A stretch of 64,000 nucleotides of DNA from an uncultured Faecalibacterium sp. (lineage in GTDB: Bacteria; Bacillota; Clostridia; Oscillospirales; Ruminococcaceae), in contig CAKTBG010000011.1 of the NCBI GenBank assembly GCA_934533135.1, forward strand, positions 6,351 to 70,350, in the 5' to 3' direction. Under the pieces are notes generated by a model, which saw only the letters and a list, made by a program, of their open reading frames with translations, was not told where the DNA came from and searched no databases. Position numbers and translations under genes: made by a program. Positions within the stretch are counted from its first letter, which is position 1; each line of letters begins with the position of its first letter. Shown piece after piece: positions 33,233-42,294 of this stretch.

Positions 33233-34231
33233 TTACTTCTTGGCGAGGTACTTGCGGATATCAATGGCGACGGCCACGATGATGACAAGACCCTGCACGA
33301 TGTAGGTGTAAGAAGAGTTGACGTTCATGAACTGCAGAGCGACCTTCATCAGCTCAAAGACCAGAACGCCGACCAGAATGCCGGGCACGGTGCCGACGCC
33401 GCCGGTGGTGGAAACGCCGCCGATGGTGGAAGCTGCGATGGCATCCAGCTCATAGCCCATTGCGGTGTTGACGGATGCGCCGCCGGATTTGGCAGCCAGC
33501 AGGCAGCCAGCCAGACCGAACATACAGGAAGCCAGAATGTAGATGCGGATCTTGGTGGCCGCAACATTGACGCCCGCGACCTCAGCAGCAGCTTCGTTGC
33601 CGCCGATGGCGTACATATACTTGCCGTGGCGGGTCTTGTTGTACAGGAACCAGAAGCAGGCGGCCACGATCAGGGCGATCCAGATCAGCACAGGCACCTT
33701 GAGGATGGTGTTGGAGGCCAGAGAGGTGAAGTTCTTGTTCAGGGAGCCGATGGGGGTACCGCCGGTGTAGACGAGGCAGATACCGTAGACCACCTGCTGC
33801 ATACCCAGCGTAGCGATAAAGGGCTGAACTTTCAGGTAGGAGACGACCAGACCGTTTGCCAAGCCGAAAACTGCGCAGATGGCGATGACCAGAAGGAAGA
33901 CCACCGGGGTGGGCAGGGTGGGCAGATTGGGATAGAACTTGCCCGCTGCGCCCTCGGTCTGTGCAAAGATGCAGGCGAGGCAGGCCGCAAAGCCCGCCAG
34001 ACGGCCGGCCGACAGGTCGTTGCCGGTGGTGATCAGGCAGCCGGAAATGCCCAGCGCGATGATGTAGCGGATGGACACGTTCTTGAACAGGTTGATGATG
34101 TTCGCCATTGCGAAGAAGTTGGGGTGGATGATGCCGACGATCAGCGAGACGGCAAGCATCAGGACGATGATGGCGTTGTTGCTGAGCCATTTTTTGACGG
34201 ACTTAGCCGATAATTTCTTGGTAGCTTCCAC
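33233..34231 (-). CDS. mglC: galactose/methylgalactoside ABC transporter permease
   Basis: A 332-residue membrane subunit of a ribose/galactose-class ABC importer, with about ten helices. The conserved GISGCLITTGNDLSAGRLAG region and the cytoplasmic coupling-loop motif YAIGGNEAAAEVAGVNV identify the RbsC/MglC family. It starts at a GTG (34231) with AGGAGG nine bases upstream and follows mglA by 18 bp. It is the last gene of the mglBAC operon, followed by a strong hairpin. Specificity for galactose/glucose is inferred from the binding protein. Confidence 0.92.
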   Translation of the reverse strand: MEATKKLSAKSVKKWLSNNAIIVLMLAVSLIVGIIHPNFFAMANIINLFKNVSIRYIIALGISGCLITTGNDLSAGRLAGFAACLACIFAQTEGAAGKFYPNLPTLPTPVVFLLVIAICAVFGLANGLVVSYLKVQPFIATLGMQQVVYGICLVYTGGTPIGSLNKNFTSLASNTILKVPVLIWIALIVAACFWFLYNKTRHGKYMYAIGGNEAAAEVAGVNVAATKIRIYILASCMFGLAGCLLAAKSGGASVNTAMGYELDAIAASTIGGVSTTGGVGTVPGILVGVLVFELMKVALQFMNVNSSYTYIVQGLVIIVAVAIDIRKYLAKK

Positions 34232-34249
34232 GATAGACAGCCTCCTTGT

Positions 34250-35791
34250 TTACTGATTGGCCGCTGCCTCGGTGGGCGCGGTCTCAAACTGGGTCGCCAG
34301 AGCCATGATGTTCTCCTGCGTGGCCTCCTTGCCGTCGATAAAGCCGGTGATGCGGCCATCGCACATGACCATGACACGGTTGGACATACCGATGATCTCG
34401 CTCATTTCGGAGGAGATCATGATGATGCTCTTGCCCTGCTTGGCCAGATCTGCGATGATGCAGTAGATCTCGTACTTTGCACCGACGTCGATGCCGCGGG
34501 TCGGCTCGTCGAGGATCAGGACGTCCGGGTTGTTGGCCAGCCAGCGGGCGATCAGCACCTTCTGCTGGTTGCCGCCCGACAGACTCTTGATCTGGGTCTT
34601 GGGGCTGGGCACCTTGATGGCCATCTTCTCTTTGTTGGTCGCCACCAGATCGAGGATCTTCTTGTCGTCCAGCATGATGGGGCCCTTGCGCAGGGAGTCC
34701 AGCGAGGCGATGGAGATGTTGTCGGCCACGCTCAGCACACCCATGATGCCGGTGGCGCGGCGGTCCTCGGTCAGCAGAGCCACGCTCTTGCGGATGGCGT
34801 CGCGGGGCTGCTTGATGGTGACTTCCTCGCCCTTGATCCAGACCTTGCCGGAGGTGTGGGCACGCAGGCCGAAGATGCCTTCCATCAATTCGGTGCGCTG
34901 TGCGCCGACCAGACCGGCCACGCCGAGGATCTCGCCCTTCTTCAGCTCAAAGCTGCAATGGCGGAAGGAGCGGGGATGGATGGAGGTGAAGTCCTCCACC
35001 TTCATCATGACTTCGTCGGAGGGATGGTTCTCCAGCGGGGGATAGAGGTTCGACAGCTCACGGCCGACCATCTTGGCGATGATCTGCTCCTTGGTCATGT
35101 CGGCCACATCCCACTTGCCGATGTAGTGGCCATCGCGCATGATGGTCACTTCGTCGGCGATGACCTTGATCTCGTCCATCTTATGGCTGATGTAGACCAG
35201 TGCCACGCCCAGAGCCTTCAGCTCCCGCATGATGCGGAACAGCGACTCGACCTCGTTCGCCGTCAGCGAAGAGGTGGGCTCGTCCAGGATCAGGACCTTG
35301 CAGTTTGCGGAGACCGCCTTTGCGATCTCGACCATCTGCATCTGGGCGATGCTCAGCGAGCCGAGCTTTGCATGGGGGTTGATCTCCAGCTTCAGCTTTT
35401 TCAGCAGATCGTCGGTATCCTTGTACATCTTGGGGTGATCGACCACCGTGATGGGGCCGTATTTCTTGGTGGGGTAGCGGCCCAGCCAGATGTTTTCGGC
35501 CACCGTACGGGCCGGGATGGGCTGCAGTTCCTGATGCACCATGGCAATGCCGCGGCTCAGTGCATCCAATGGGGTGGGGATGGTGACCTTTTGCCCTTCG
35601 TATTCGATCTCGCCCTCGTCCATCTTGTAAATGCCGAACATACATTTCATCAGGGTGGACTTTCCGGCACCGTTCTCGCCCATCAGGGCCATAACTTTAC
35701 CGGGGCGGAGCTCCAACTGCGCGTGGTCCAGTGCTTTGACACCGGGGAAGGTCTTGACCACGCCTTTCATTACCAGACGGTATTCTGACAT
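34250..35791 (-). CDS. mglA: galactose/methylgalactoside ABC transporter ATP-binding protein
   Basis: A 513-residue fusion of two ABC ATPase domains, as in MglA/RbsA. The first domain has a good Walker A (GENGAGKSTLMK), signature LSIAQMQMVEIAKA and Walker B LILDEPTSSL. The second has the degenerate Walker A typical of the family (AGLVGAQRTEL) but a good signature LSGGNQQKVLIARWL and Walker B LILDEPTRGID. It energises the MglC permease. It follows mglB by about 180 bp, which contain a stable hairpin, and precedes mglC by 18 bp. Confidence 0.95.
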   Translation of the reverse strand: MSEYRLVMKGVVKTFPGVKALDHAQLELRPGKVMALMGENGAGKSTLMKCMFGIYKMDEGEIEYEGQKVTIPTPLDALSRGIAMVHQELQPIPARTVAENIWLGRYPTKKYGPITVVDHPKMYKDTDDLLKKLKLEINPHAKLGSLSIAQMQMVEIAKAVSANCKVLILDEPTSSLTANEVESLFRIMRELKALGVALVYISHKMDEIKVIADEVTIMRDGHYIGKWDVADMTKEQIIAKMVGRELSNLYPPLENHPSDEVMMKVEDFTSIHPRSFRHCSFELKKGEILGVAGLVGAQRTELMEGIFGLRAHTSGKVWIKGEEVTIKQPRDAIRKSVALLTEDRRATGIMGVLSVADNISIASLDSLRKGPIMLDDKKILDLVATNKEKMAIKVPSPKTQIKSLSGGNQQKVLIARWLANNPDVLILDEPTRGIDVGAKYEIYCIIADLAKQGKSIIMISSEMSEIIGMSNRVMVMCDGRITGFIDGKEATQENIMALATQFETAPTEAAANQ

Positions 35792-35852
35792 TCCGCAGAG
35801 CCTCCTTGTCTATGGATTGGCGTGCCGCGGTGAACCACCGACAGCCGATTCC

Positions 35853-35907
35853 TAAAATAAGGCGCGTGCGCGGAGATATTTTCTCGCACGCACGCGCTTT
35901 TTAGCTT
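35853..35907. terminator. intercistronic hairpin between mglB and mglA
   Basis: GCGCGTGCG-type arms pair across about 30 bases, with T-rich sequence on either side. Placed after the binding-protein gene, it probably allows partial readthrough and stabilises the mglB message. Confidence 0.65.
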
Positions 35908-35970
35908 TTAATCAAGCTGTCTTGTTTCACTGCGCACCTTGCAACTGTGGGGGATTGCCCCGCTGTCCGA

Positions 35971-37017
35971 TTAGAGGTACTGAGCAGCGTTCTCGGTGGT
36001 GACCTTGACGTAATCGACCCAGTAATACTCTTCGACGTCCTTGCCCTCAACAAACAGCTTGGCAGCAGCGGCGGCGGCGGTTGCCTGACCCACGTCGTCG
36101 TTCAGGACGGTGCCGGTCATCTTGCCATCGACAACGTTCTGGACAGCTTCCTTCAGTGCGTCAACACCGACCAGATAGATGTCCTTGCCGACGGTGCGGC
36201 CAGCCTGCTCGATGGACTGCAGAGCACCCAGAGCCATAGCATCGTTGTTGCAGAAGACGACTTCGATCTTGTCGCCGTACTGTGCCAGAGCGTTTGCAAC
36301 GTCCTGCTGTGCGGTGGTCTGATCCCAGTTGTCCAGATACTCGTACAGGCACTCGACTTCCTTGCCGGCATCGGTCAGAGCCTTGATGGAGAACTCGGTA
36401 CGATACTGTGCGTCGATGTTCTCGGGGTCGCCCTTGCACATGATGTAAGTGACCTTGCCGTCGCCGTTGATATCACCCTGCGTCTCGGTCTCGAGGATCA
36501 GCTCGCCCTGATAAGTACCGGACTGACGTGCGTCTGCACCGACGTAGCAGCACTTGCCTGCGTAGGAATCCAGAACGGACTTGTCCGGCTCACGGTTGAT
36601 GAAGACGATCGGGGTCTCAGAGGGAGAGATGGTGTCCACGATGGTCTGCGCGGAAGTGGTCTGGACGGGGTTGATGATCAGGACGTCCACACCCTGCTGC
36701 AGGAAGGTGTTGATCTGCTCGGTCTGGGTATTCTGGTCGTTCTTGCCATCGACGATGGTGACGGAATAGCCCATATCCTTCAGGTACTCTTCCAGATCGG
36801 TGCGGTACAGGGTCATGAAGTTATCGGCAAACTGATAGATGCAGACGCCGACGTTTGCAGAACCAGAAGCAGCAGCCTCAGAGGAAGCAGCTGCGGAAGA
36901 AGCGGCCACAGAGGAAGCAGCGGTGGAGCTGCTGGAACCGCCGCAGGCGGTCAGGACACCGGCTGCGCCCACAACAGCAGAAGCCTTCAGGAAATCACGA
37001 CGCGAAATCATTTTCAT
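35971..37017 (-). CDS. mglB: galactose/glucose ABC transporter substrate-binding lipoprotein
   Basis: A 348-residue binding protein. The N-terminus combines a twin-arginine motif (ISRRDFLKAS) with a lipobox (VLTACGG, lipidated Cys near 25), then an Ser/Ala-rich tether to about 50. The mature domain has IYQFADNFMTLYRTDLEEYL and, most diagnostic, the EF-hand-like calcium loop DINGDGKVTYI known from E. coli MglB. INREPDKSVLDSYAGKCCYVGAD and CNNDAMALGALQSIE complete the type I periplasmic-binding fold. It heads the operon with mglA and mglC. The calcium loop supports galactose/glucose over ribose. Confidence 0.93.
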   Translation of the reverse strand: MKMISRRDFLKASAVVGAAGVLTACGGSSSSTAASSVAASSAAASSEAAASGSANVGVCIYQFADNFMTLYRTDLEEYLKDMGYSVTIVDGKNDQNTQTEQINTFLQQGVDVLIINPVQTTSAQTIVDTISPSETPIVFINREPDKSVLDSYAGKCCYVGADARQSGTYQGELILETETQGDINGDGKVTYIMCKGDPENIDAQYRTEFSIKALTDAGKEVECLYEYLDNWDQTTAQQDVANALAQYGDKIEVVFCNNDAMALGALQSIEQAGRTVGKDIYLVGVDALKEAVQNVVDGKMTGTVLNDDVGQATAAAAAAKLFVEGKDVEEYYWVDYVKVTTENAAQYL

Positions 37018-37095
37018 AATAATTGTTCTCCTTCATTCGCATATCACAGCATTCCATGAAACGCCTTTTCATGCGCTTCATGATTTTCTGTTTGT

Positions 37096-37124
37096 ATTAT
37101 AACCGTCTGGCAAACGGTTCGCAA
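37096..37124 (-). promoter_or_regulatory. promoter and overlapping operator of the mgl operon
   Basis: Minus-strand TTGCGA (37119-37124), 17-bp spacer, perfect TATAAT (37096-37101). The spacer is a near-palindrome, AACCGT-TTGCCAG-ACGGTT (37101-37119), well placed for a LacI/GalR-type repressor. A second inverted repeat, CATGAAA/TTTCATG (37055-37073), lies in the leader. Confidence 0.7.
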
Positions 37125-37153
37125 GAGAACAAATCACCAAGATTCTTTGCATT

Positions 37154-37176
37154 CTATTGTGCACCTTCCACAATAG
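37154..37176. promoter_or_regulatory. inverted repeat upstream of the mgl promoter
   Basis: CTATTGTG (37154-37161) and CACAATAG (37169-37176) are perfectly inverted with a 7-base gap, about 30 bp upstream of the mgl -35 box. Candidate activator or operator site. The rest of 37177-37300 is AT-rich with no supported gene. Confidence 0.5.
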
Positions 37177-37302
37177 GTTTTGTTGCATCCCAATTTCTTT
37201 TTCGCAGTAGGCACAATTCTTCATGATTCTGCAACCGTAGTACAAAAATCCCGTTTTTGTCAATTGTTTTTGTCGATTTTTCTAGCAATTTCGGTAAAAA
37301 AG

Positions 37303-37343
37303 AGCAGGTCGAAGCAACATTTTCCCATACGCTTCGACCTGCT
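37303..37343 (-). terminator. terminator of the second MATE gene
   Basis: AGCAGGTCGAAGC and GCTTCGACCTGCT form a perfect 13-bp stem; on the minus strand CTTTTTT follows. It lies 114 bp beyond the MATE stop. Confidence 0.85.
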
Positions 37344-37456
37344 GTTGTATTTCAGGGGCTTCCGGTGCGTTTTTTGCACCGTTTCGGAACATCCCGGGAT
37401 CGTTTCAGTCCATGACGCATTCCCGGATCTATGCTATACGTTTTGTAATAGTTTTG

Positions 37457-38752
37457 TCATGTTTTTTTCTTTTTCGACAGCAGAACCACCGTCAGCAGAG
37501 CCGTCAGTGCCTCGCTTGCCGGAAATGCCGCCCAAACGCCGTTCATCCCGAACCACGCACTCAGCACCAGCGAGCAGGCGACGATGGCCACCATGCCGCG
37601 GCAGAGGGAGGTCGCCGAGGCTTCGGCCGGGCGATTCACTGCGCCCAGATAGCCCGCCGCCACGATGTTGAAGCCCGCGAAGAAGTAGCCGACGAAGTAC
37701 ACCCGCATCCCGGTGTGGGCAAACGCAGCCATCTGGAGTGAGTTCTCGCTGTTGAACACCGCCACCAGCGGGTCGGTAAAGCCCACGACAACGCCGTACA
37801 GCACCGCCGCCAATGCCAGTGCTGTGCCGGTGCCGAGGAAGAGCAGCTTCTTCGCACCGCCCATGTCATTCTTGCCGTAGCAGGCACTGACCAGCGGCTG
37901 TGCACCCTGCGCCACGCCGTTGAAGATGGCCGTCGCCACCAGTGCAAAGTTTGCGATCACGCCGTAGGCAGCAACGGCCACATTGCCGGACAGCCGCAGG
38001 AGCAGCAGGTTGAACACCGTCGTGGTCACGCCCGAGGACAGCTCCCCCACAAAGCCCGAGATCCCCAGCGGGCAGCTTTGCGCCAGCAGCCGGATGGACG
38101 GAGCCCTGCGCAGGAAGCGGAGCGTGTTCGACTTTTTGAAGAAATGGCCGCTGCAGATGCAGATGCTCAGCACCGGCGAAACGGCGGTGGCCAAGGCCGC
38201 GCCGGGCAGACCCAGCCCCATCGGGAACATGAAGATGTAGTCGAACACCACGTTGAAGAGGCTGCCGCTCAGGGTCGCCACCATCGCCAGCGAAGGGTCG
38301 CCGTCGTTCCGGATAAAGGCCGACACGATGTAGTTGCACATAAAAAACGGCGTAAACAGCAGGAAAATGCGGGTATACCCCAAGCCCAGTGCCACGATCC
38401 CGGCGTCGCCGCCCATCAGCCGGAGCAGCACTTCCGGGCAGAAAAGCCCCGCCAGCAAAAAGGGCACCGACAGGATGCAGGCCGAGAAGATGGCGTTGGA
38501 AAAATACCGCTGCGCCCGCGCGTCGCCCTGCGCCTGCAGGATGGCGTACCGGGTGGCTGAGCCAAGGCCGATCATCGAGCCAAAGGCGAAGATCAGGTTG
38601 TAGATGGGCAGGCAGAGGTTGAGCAGGGTCACACCGTCGGTGCCCGCTGCCTGCGCAATGAAGTAGGTGTCGGCCAAGATGTAGCAGGAGGTTCCCAACA
38701 GGCCGAAGATGTTCTGCGACACATATTTAAAATACTGCTTTGTCAGGTTCAT
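37457..38752 (-). CDS. MATE family transporter (second copy)
   Basis: A 431-residue, 12-helix transporter of the MATE superfamily. It begins MNLTKQYFKYVSQNIFGLLG; the first half has FGSMIGLGSATRYAILQAQGD and the second AYGVIANFALVATAIFNGVAQ, matching the inverted two-bundle layout. It is closer in style to the MepA/DinF-like clade than the gene at 16121-17494, with which it shares only family-level resemblance. It is divergent from the PfkB-like gene. No good promoter is seen in the 115-bp gap on this strand. The substrate is unknown. Confidence 0.9.
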   Translation of the reverse strand: MNLTKQYFKYVSQNIFGLLGTSCYILADTYFIAQAAGTDGVTLLNLCLPIYNLIFAFGSMIGLGSATRYAILQAQGDARAQRYFSNAIFSACILSVPFLLAGLFCPEVLLRLMGGDAGIVALGLGYTRIFLLFTPFFMCNYIVSAFIRNDGDPSLAMVATLSGSLFNVVFDYIFMFPMGLGLPGAALATAVSPVLSICICSGHFFKKSNTLRFLRRAPSIRLLAQSCPLGISGFVGELSSGVTTTVFNLLLLRLSGNVAVAAYGVIANFALVATAIFNGVAQGAQPLVSACYGKNDMGGAKKLLFLGTGTALALAAVLYGVVVGFTDPLVAVFNSENSLQMAAFAHTGMRVYFVGYFFAGFNIVAAGYLGAVNRPAEASATSLCRGMVAIVACSLVLSAWFGMNGVWAAFPASEALTALLTVVLLSKKKKT

Positions 38753-38804
38753 CGGATGGATCGTAATTCCTTTCTCTTTTTCGCACGAAGTTTGTCAACA
38801 CCAA

Positions 38805-38833
38805 TTGCGCAAACCGCCGCTTGGGTGTATACT
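38805..38833 (+). promoter_or_regulatory. promoter of the PfkB-like gene
   Basis: TTGCGC (38805-38810), 17-bp spacer, TATACT (38828-38833) with a TG just before the -10. Confidence 0.55.
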
Positions 38834-38867
38834 GGACGCATTCTTTTTCCGGAAGGAGGGGTCTGTC

Positions 38868-39722
38868 GTGTCCGCACTCTATTGCATCGGGGAAGTCTGG
38901 CTTCGCCTCTCCCCGGCCGATGCCGCCGCTGCGCTGGCGCAGGCCGGGGCGTTCCGCGCACAGATTGGCGGAAGCGTCGCCCCACTCTGCGCCGCGGTCG
39001 CCCGGCTGGGCGGTCATGCCGCCCTCCTGACCCAGCTGGGAGACGACCCCTTCGGCCGCCGCATCCAAAGGGAACTGGATGCCGCCGGTGTGGACACCCG
39101 GCACATCCGCTTCACCTCCGAAGCACCCACGCCGGTCTGTTTCACCGACCGTGCCGCTGCCCTGCCCTATCCGGGTGCCGGGCAGAACTTCCCGCCCGAA
39201 GCACTGGACACCCGCTTCCTCGCCGATGCCGCCGCCCTGCATTTCACCACCGGCGGCCTCTTGGACAGCCCCCTGCGGTATACCCACTTGAAGGCGATCT
39301 CTGCTGCCCGGGAGCAGGGCGTACCGGTCAGCTTTGCGCCCGGTCTGGAGCCTGCGCGCTGGAAGAACGCCGCCTTCCTGCGCCAGACCTTCTTCCTGTT
39401 TTTGCCGCAGGCCGATCTCGTTTTTCTCACCGAGGACGAACTGGAGTTCCTGTTCGGCTCCCGGGAGGTGCGGACGGCTCTGTTTTCCCTTTTTACCGGC
39501 CATGTCCAGTTTGTCGGCTGCGTCGGTGCGCACGAAACGTGGCTTGTGACCCGGAACGATGTTCAGCGGTTGGAAGCGTCCTTTCCCCTTGAGACGGTTT
39601 GTGCGCAGGTCTTATCTCAATGGATGTCCTCCAAATTGCCCCGGTCGGGCAGCTCGTGGCGGAATCCAAAAGCCATGGACATCAGCTCTTTTGTGGACTC
39701 CACTTCTCCTGCAGACGGGTAG
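38868..39722 (+). pseudogene. PfkB family sugar kinase lacking its catalytic C-terminus
   Basis: A 284-codon frame from a GTG start (38868) after GGAAGGAGGGG. It encodes the substrate-binding part of a ribokinase/PfkB kinase: ALYCIGEVWLRLSPADAAAA, AQIGGSVAPLCAAVARLGGH, LGDDPFGRRIQRELDAAGVD, and PQADLVFLTEDELEFLFGS. The family's C-terminal catalytic block, DTTGAGDAF with its Asp base, is absent. After about residue 240 (FPLETVCAQ) the sequence turns into unrelated residues that overlap the 3' end of the convergent metalloprotease gene by 106 bp. It looks like a truncated kinase; a non-catalytic sugar-binding role is possible but less likely. Confidence 0.65.
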
Positions 39723-40801
39723 GTCTCGCACCGTTTTTCAAATTTCAACCGTACCGCCTCAGCCTTGAGGCGGTCTTTTTCTGCCAGCAGAGCGACCGTG
39801 TATTCCGTCGCCAGGATGGACAGGAAATCTTTCATCTGCTTGCGGAACGCCCGCATTTCCTTGCTGTTCCACTGGGTCAGATACGGCTCTGCGTCCTCCC
39901 CCAATACCAACGCGCAGTACAGGCGGTCGCAGAGGAACAACTTCCGGTACAGCCCGAGGATGACGGCATCCGCTTTCGCGCTCAGTTCATCGATCAAACG
40001 CGCCGCCTCTGCAAAGCGGTGCTCGTCCATCAAACGGTTCTCGTGCAGAACCGCCGTCACGGACGTCATGCCGTTCCGGAGCTGCGCATCGGTCGGCAGT
40101 GCAAACCATTCCTCCGGCATCTCCTTCAGCCGGACGCCTTTCGCCTGTTCTGCGTTGATGCGCAGCTGCACCCAGAGGGAGCGGCGCGCGGTCGGGTCTT
40201 TGCGCATCATGAGGATGTTTTTGCCGTCGTTGCAGACCTCGCCTCCCTCCATCGGGATCCCGTTCAGAAGCGCATACATCAGGCCGACCAAGGCCTGCAT
40301 CGCAAAAAACAACTGCACCGACGTGTTTTCCCGGAAGGCAAAGGCAAGCAGACCGCACAAGACCGCCGTCAGCAGGTTTGCCAATGGCCCACCCAGATTG
40401 TAGAGGACGTAGGGCATTTTCCCATCTTTCCACTCCGGCGGAGCCAGCAGGCACTGACCGCCCGTGCCCGCCAGCGAGAACCGACGCAGGCGGATATGAC
40501 CGTTTTCCTTCTGCCACATCCAGCTGCCGATCCGGAAGGAGACGAATTGATATCCGGTCAGCAGGCCGCAGACCAGATGTCCGCCCTCGTGCAGGATGAT
40601 CTGTGCATAGAGGGCGACGAAAGCGGCCAAGACCCAATAGAAAATCTGCGGCAGATCTGCACCGTGCAGCGCACCCGATTCATCCACGGTCTTTGCCAGC
40701 GCATATCCCAGCACACCGCCCAGCACCATCCACAGCAGGAAGGTCCATGCCTTGCCTGCCGAGAGCTTTCGTCTGGGTCGTTTCGTTTTCGGATCTCGCA
40801 T
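39617..40801 (-). CDS. membrane zinc metalloprotease, M50 (site-2 protease)-like
   Basis: A 394-residue protein with an N-terminal basic segment (MRDPKTKRPRRKLSAGKA) and several membrane helices. The second hydrophobic stretch carries the HExxH zinc site (QIILHEGGHLVCGLLTGY), and a later one carries YNLGGPLANLLTAVL, equivalent to the second M50 metal-binding region. A soluble C-terminal part of about 200 residues follows, without recognised domains. Intramembrane proteolysis of an unknown substrate is inferred. It starts MRDPKTK at 40801 after TAAGGAGG and overlaps the convergent kinase remnant at its 3' end. Confidence 0.75.
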   Translation of the reverse strand: MRDPKTKRPRRKLSAGKAWTFLLWMVLGGVLGYALAKTVDESGALHGADLPQIFYWVLAAFVALYAQIILHEGGHLVCGLLTGYQFVSFRIGSWMWQKENGHIRLRRFSLAGTGGQCLLAPPEWKDGKMPYVLYNLGGPLANLLTAVLCGLLAFAFRENTSVQLFFAMQALVGLMYALLNGIPMEGGEVCNDGKNILMMRKDPTARRSLWVQLRINAEQAKGVRLKEMPEEWFALPTDAQLRNGMTSVTAVLHENRLMDEHRFAEAARLIDELSAKADAVILGLYRKLFLCDRLYCALVLGEDAEPYLTQWNSKEMRAFRKQMKDFLSILATEYTVALLAEKDRLKAEAVRLKFEKRCETYPSAGEVESTKELMSMAFGFRHELPDRGNLEDIH

Positions 40802-40871
40802 CTCGTTCTACCTCCTTACAGTGCCCCCTAGGATATCATAACTCCCCTCAAAAAACAAGCATCCACGCAGA

Positions 40872-40910
40872 AAAGCCGCCGTACCCAGACGGGCACGGCG
40901 GCTTTTCCTG
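40872..40910. terminator. terminator of the TRAP operon
   Basis: AAAAGCCGCCGT and ACGGCGGCTTTT form a strong stem with T-rich ends on both strands, 43 bp after the dctM stop. Confidence 0.82.
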
Positions 40911-40952
40911 TGTTTCAAATTCTTACTGGAGAAGAAGCGTGTGTGTAAAACT

Positions 40953-42293
40953 TTAGTGGATGAACACCGGGCCCAGCGGGTTTGCAATGGGGCTGACATA
41001 GCCGCCGAGCAGCTTGGGCAGAGCCAGGCTGATATCGGGCACGTAGGTCAGCAGCAGCAGGGCGATGAACATACACAGATAGAACGGCAGAGTCGCCTTG
41101 ACGACCTTTTCCATCGGGCGTTTTGCCACGGCAGAGCCGATGAACAGAACCGCGCCGACCGGAGGCGTCAGCAGGCCGATGCCGCAGTTCAGAACCACGA
41201 TGATACCAAACTGGATCGGGTCGATGCCGATGGAGGTTGCGATGGGCAGCAGGATCGGGGTCGCGATCAGGATGATGGGGGCCATATCCATGATGCAGCC
41301 CAGAACCAGAATGATGATGTCGATCAGCAGTGCGATGATGTAGGGGTTATCGGTCAGGTTGGTGATGGCGTTTGCAGCCAGATCAGGCACGTGCAGCATG
41401 GTCAGGCAGTTGCCGAAGACCGCAGACGTTGCGATCAGGATCAGGACGATGGACAGGGTGTTGACGCACTCGTCCAGAGCGTGCCAGACGCCCTTCCAGT
41501 CAAGACCCTTGTAGATGAACACCGACACAAACAGGGAGTAGATGACCGCGATGGCCGCAGACTCGGTGGCGGTGAACACGCCGCCGACCACGCCGAAGAC
41601 CACGATGATAACGGCCGCCAGTGCCCAGACCGAGGTGCCCAGCTGCTTGACGAAGCCCTTGATGCTGAACGGAGAGCCCTTGGGGTAATTCTCCTTGACG
41701 GAGATGATGTAGGAGCCGATCATCAGGACGATGGCCAGCAGTGCGCCGGGCAGGTAACCGGCAAGGAACAGGCTGCCGACGCTGATGCCGCCTGCAGTGG
41801 TGGCGTAGATGACCATGTTATGGCTCGGGGGAACCAGCAGGCCTTCGCAGGAAGACGTGATGGTAACAGCAGTGGAGAAGTCGGCGTCGTAACCCTGATC
41901 GACCATCATGGGGATCATGATGGAGCCGATGGAGGCGGTATCAGCAGAAGCCGAACCGGAAATGCCGCCGAAGAAGTAGGATGCCACGATGTTGACCATG
42001 GCCATGCCGCCGCGCATCCAGCCGACGCAGGCATCTGCCAGCGCGATCAGCTTTTCCGAGATGCCGCCGGAGCCCATGAGCACGCCCATGGTGATGAAGA
42101 ACGGCACAGCCATCAGGCTGAAGGACGAGATGCCCTTGACCATCAGGCGGCAGACATCGGTCAGTGCCTGACCCTGCACCAGCAGGCAGAACACGCTGGA
42201 CAGACCAACGGCGTATGCGATGGGGAACCGCAGGAAGATCATGACAAAGAAGCTTACAAGGAGGACAAGAATTGCCAGTGTCTGCGCTGTCAT
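40953..42293 (-). CDS. dctM: TRAP transporter large permease (DctM)
   Basis: A 446-residue membrane subunit with 12 or so helices that carries substrate with Na+ in tripartite ATP-independent periplasmic importers. DctM motifs include LRFPIAYAVGLSSVFCLLVQG, VNIVASYFFGGISGSASADT, and the late GIDPIQFGIIVVLNCGIGLLTPPVG. It starts MTAQTLAILVLL one base after the dctQ stop and ends the dctPQM operon. Length is normal. Confidence 0.95.
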   Translation of the reverse strand: MTAQTLAILVLLVSFFVMIFLRFPIAYAVGLSSVFCLLVQGQALTDVCRLMVKGISSFSLMAVPFFITMGVLMGSGGISEKLIALADACVGWMRGGMAMVNIVASYFFGGISGSASADTASIGSIMIPMMVDQGYDADFSTAVTITSSCEGLLVPPSHNMVIYATTAGGISVGSLFLAGYLPGALLAIVLMIGSYIISVKENYPKGSPFSIKGFVKQLGTSVWALAAVIIVVFGVVGGVFTATESAAIAVIYSLFVSVFIYKGLDWKGVWHALDECVNTLSIVLILIATSAVFGNCLTMLHVPDLAANAITNLTDNPYIIALLIDIIILVLGCIMDMAPIILIATPILLPIATSIGIDPIQFGIIVVLNCGIGLLTPPVGAVLFIGSAVAKRPMEKVVKATLPFYLCMFIALLLLTYVPDISLALPKLLGGYVSPIANPLGPVFIH

Positions 42294-42294
42294 A

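Noticed and set aside
37078..37263. 61-residue ORF with a CxxC upstream of mglB
   Set aside because: It overlaps the mgl promoter and operator, has no ribosome site and resembles nothing known.
38709..38867. N-terminal extension of the PfkB-like protein
   Set aside because: It overlaps the divergent MATE start and the promoter; the GTG after GGAAGGAGGGG is the better start.
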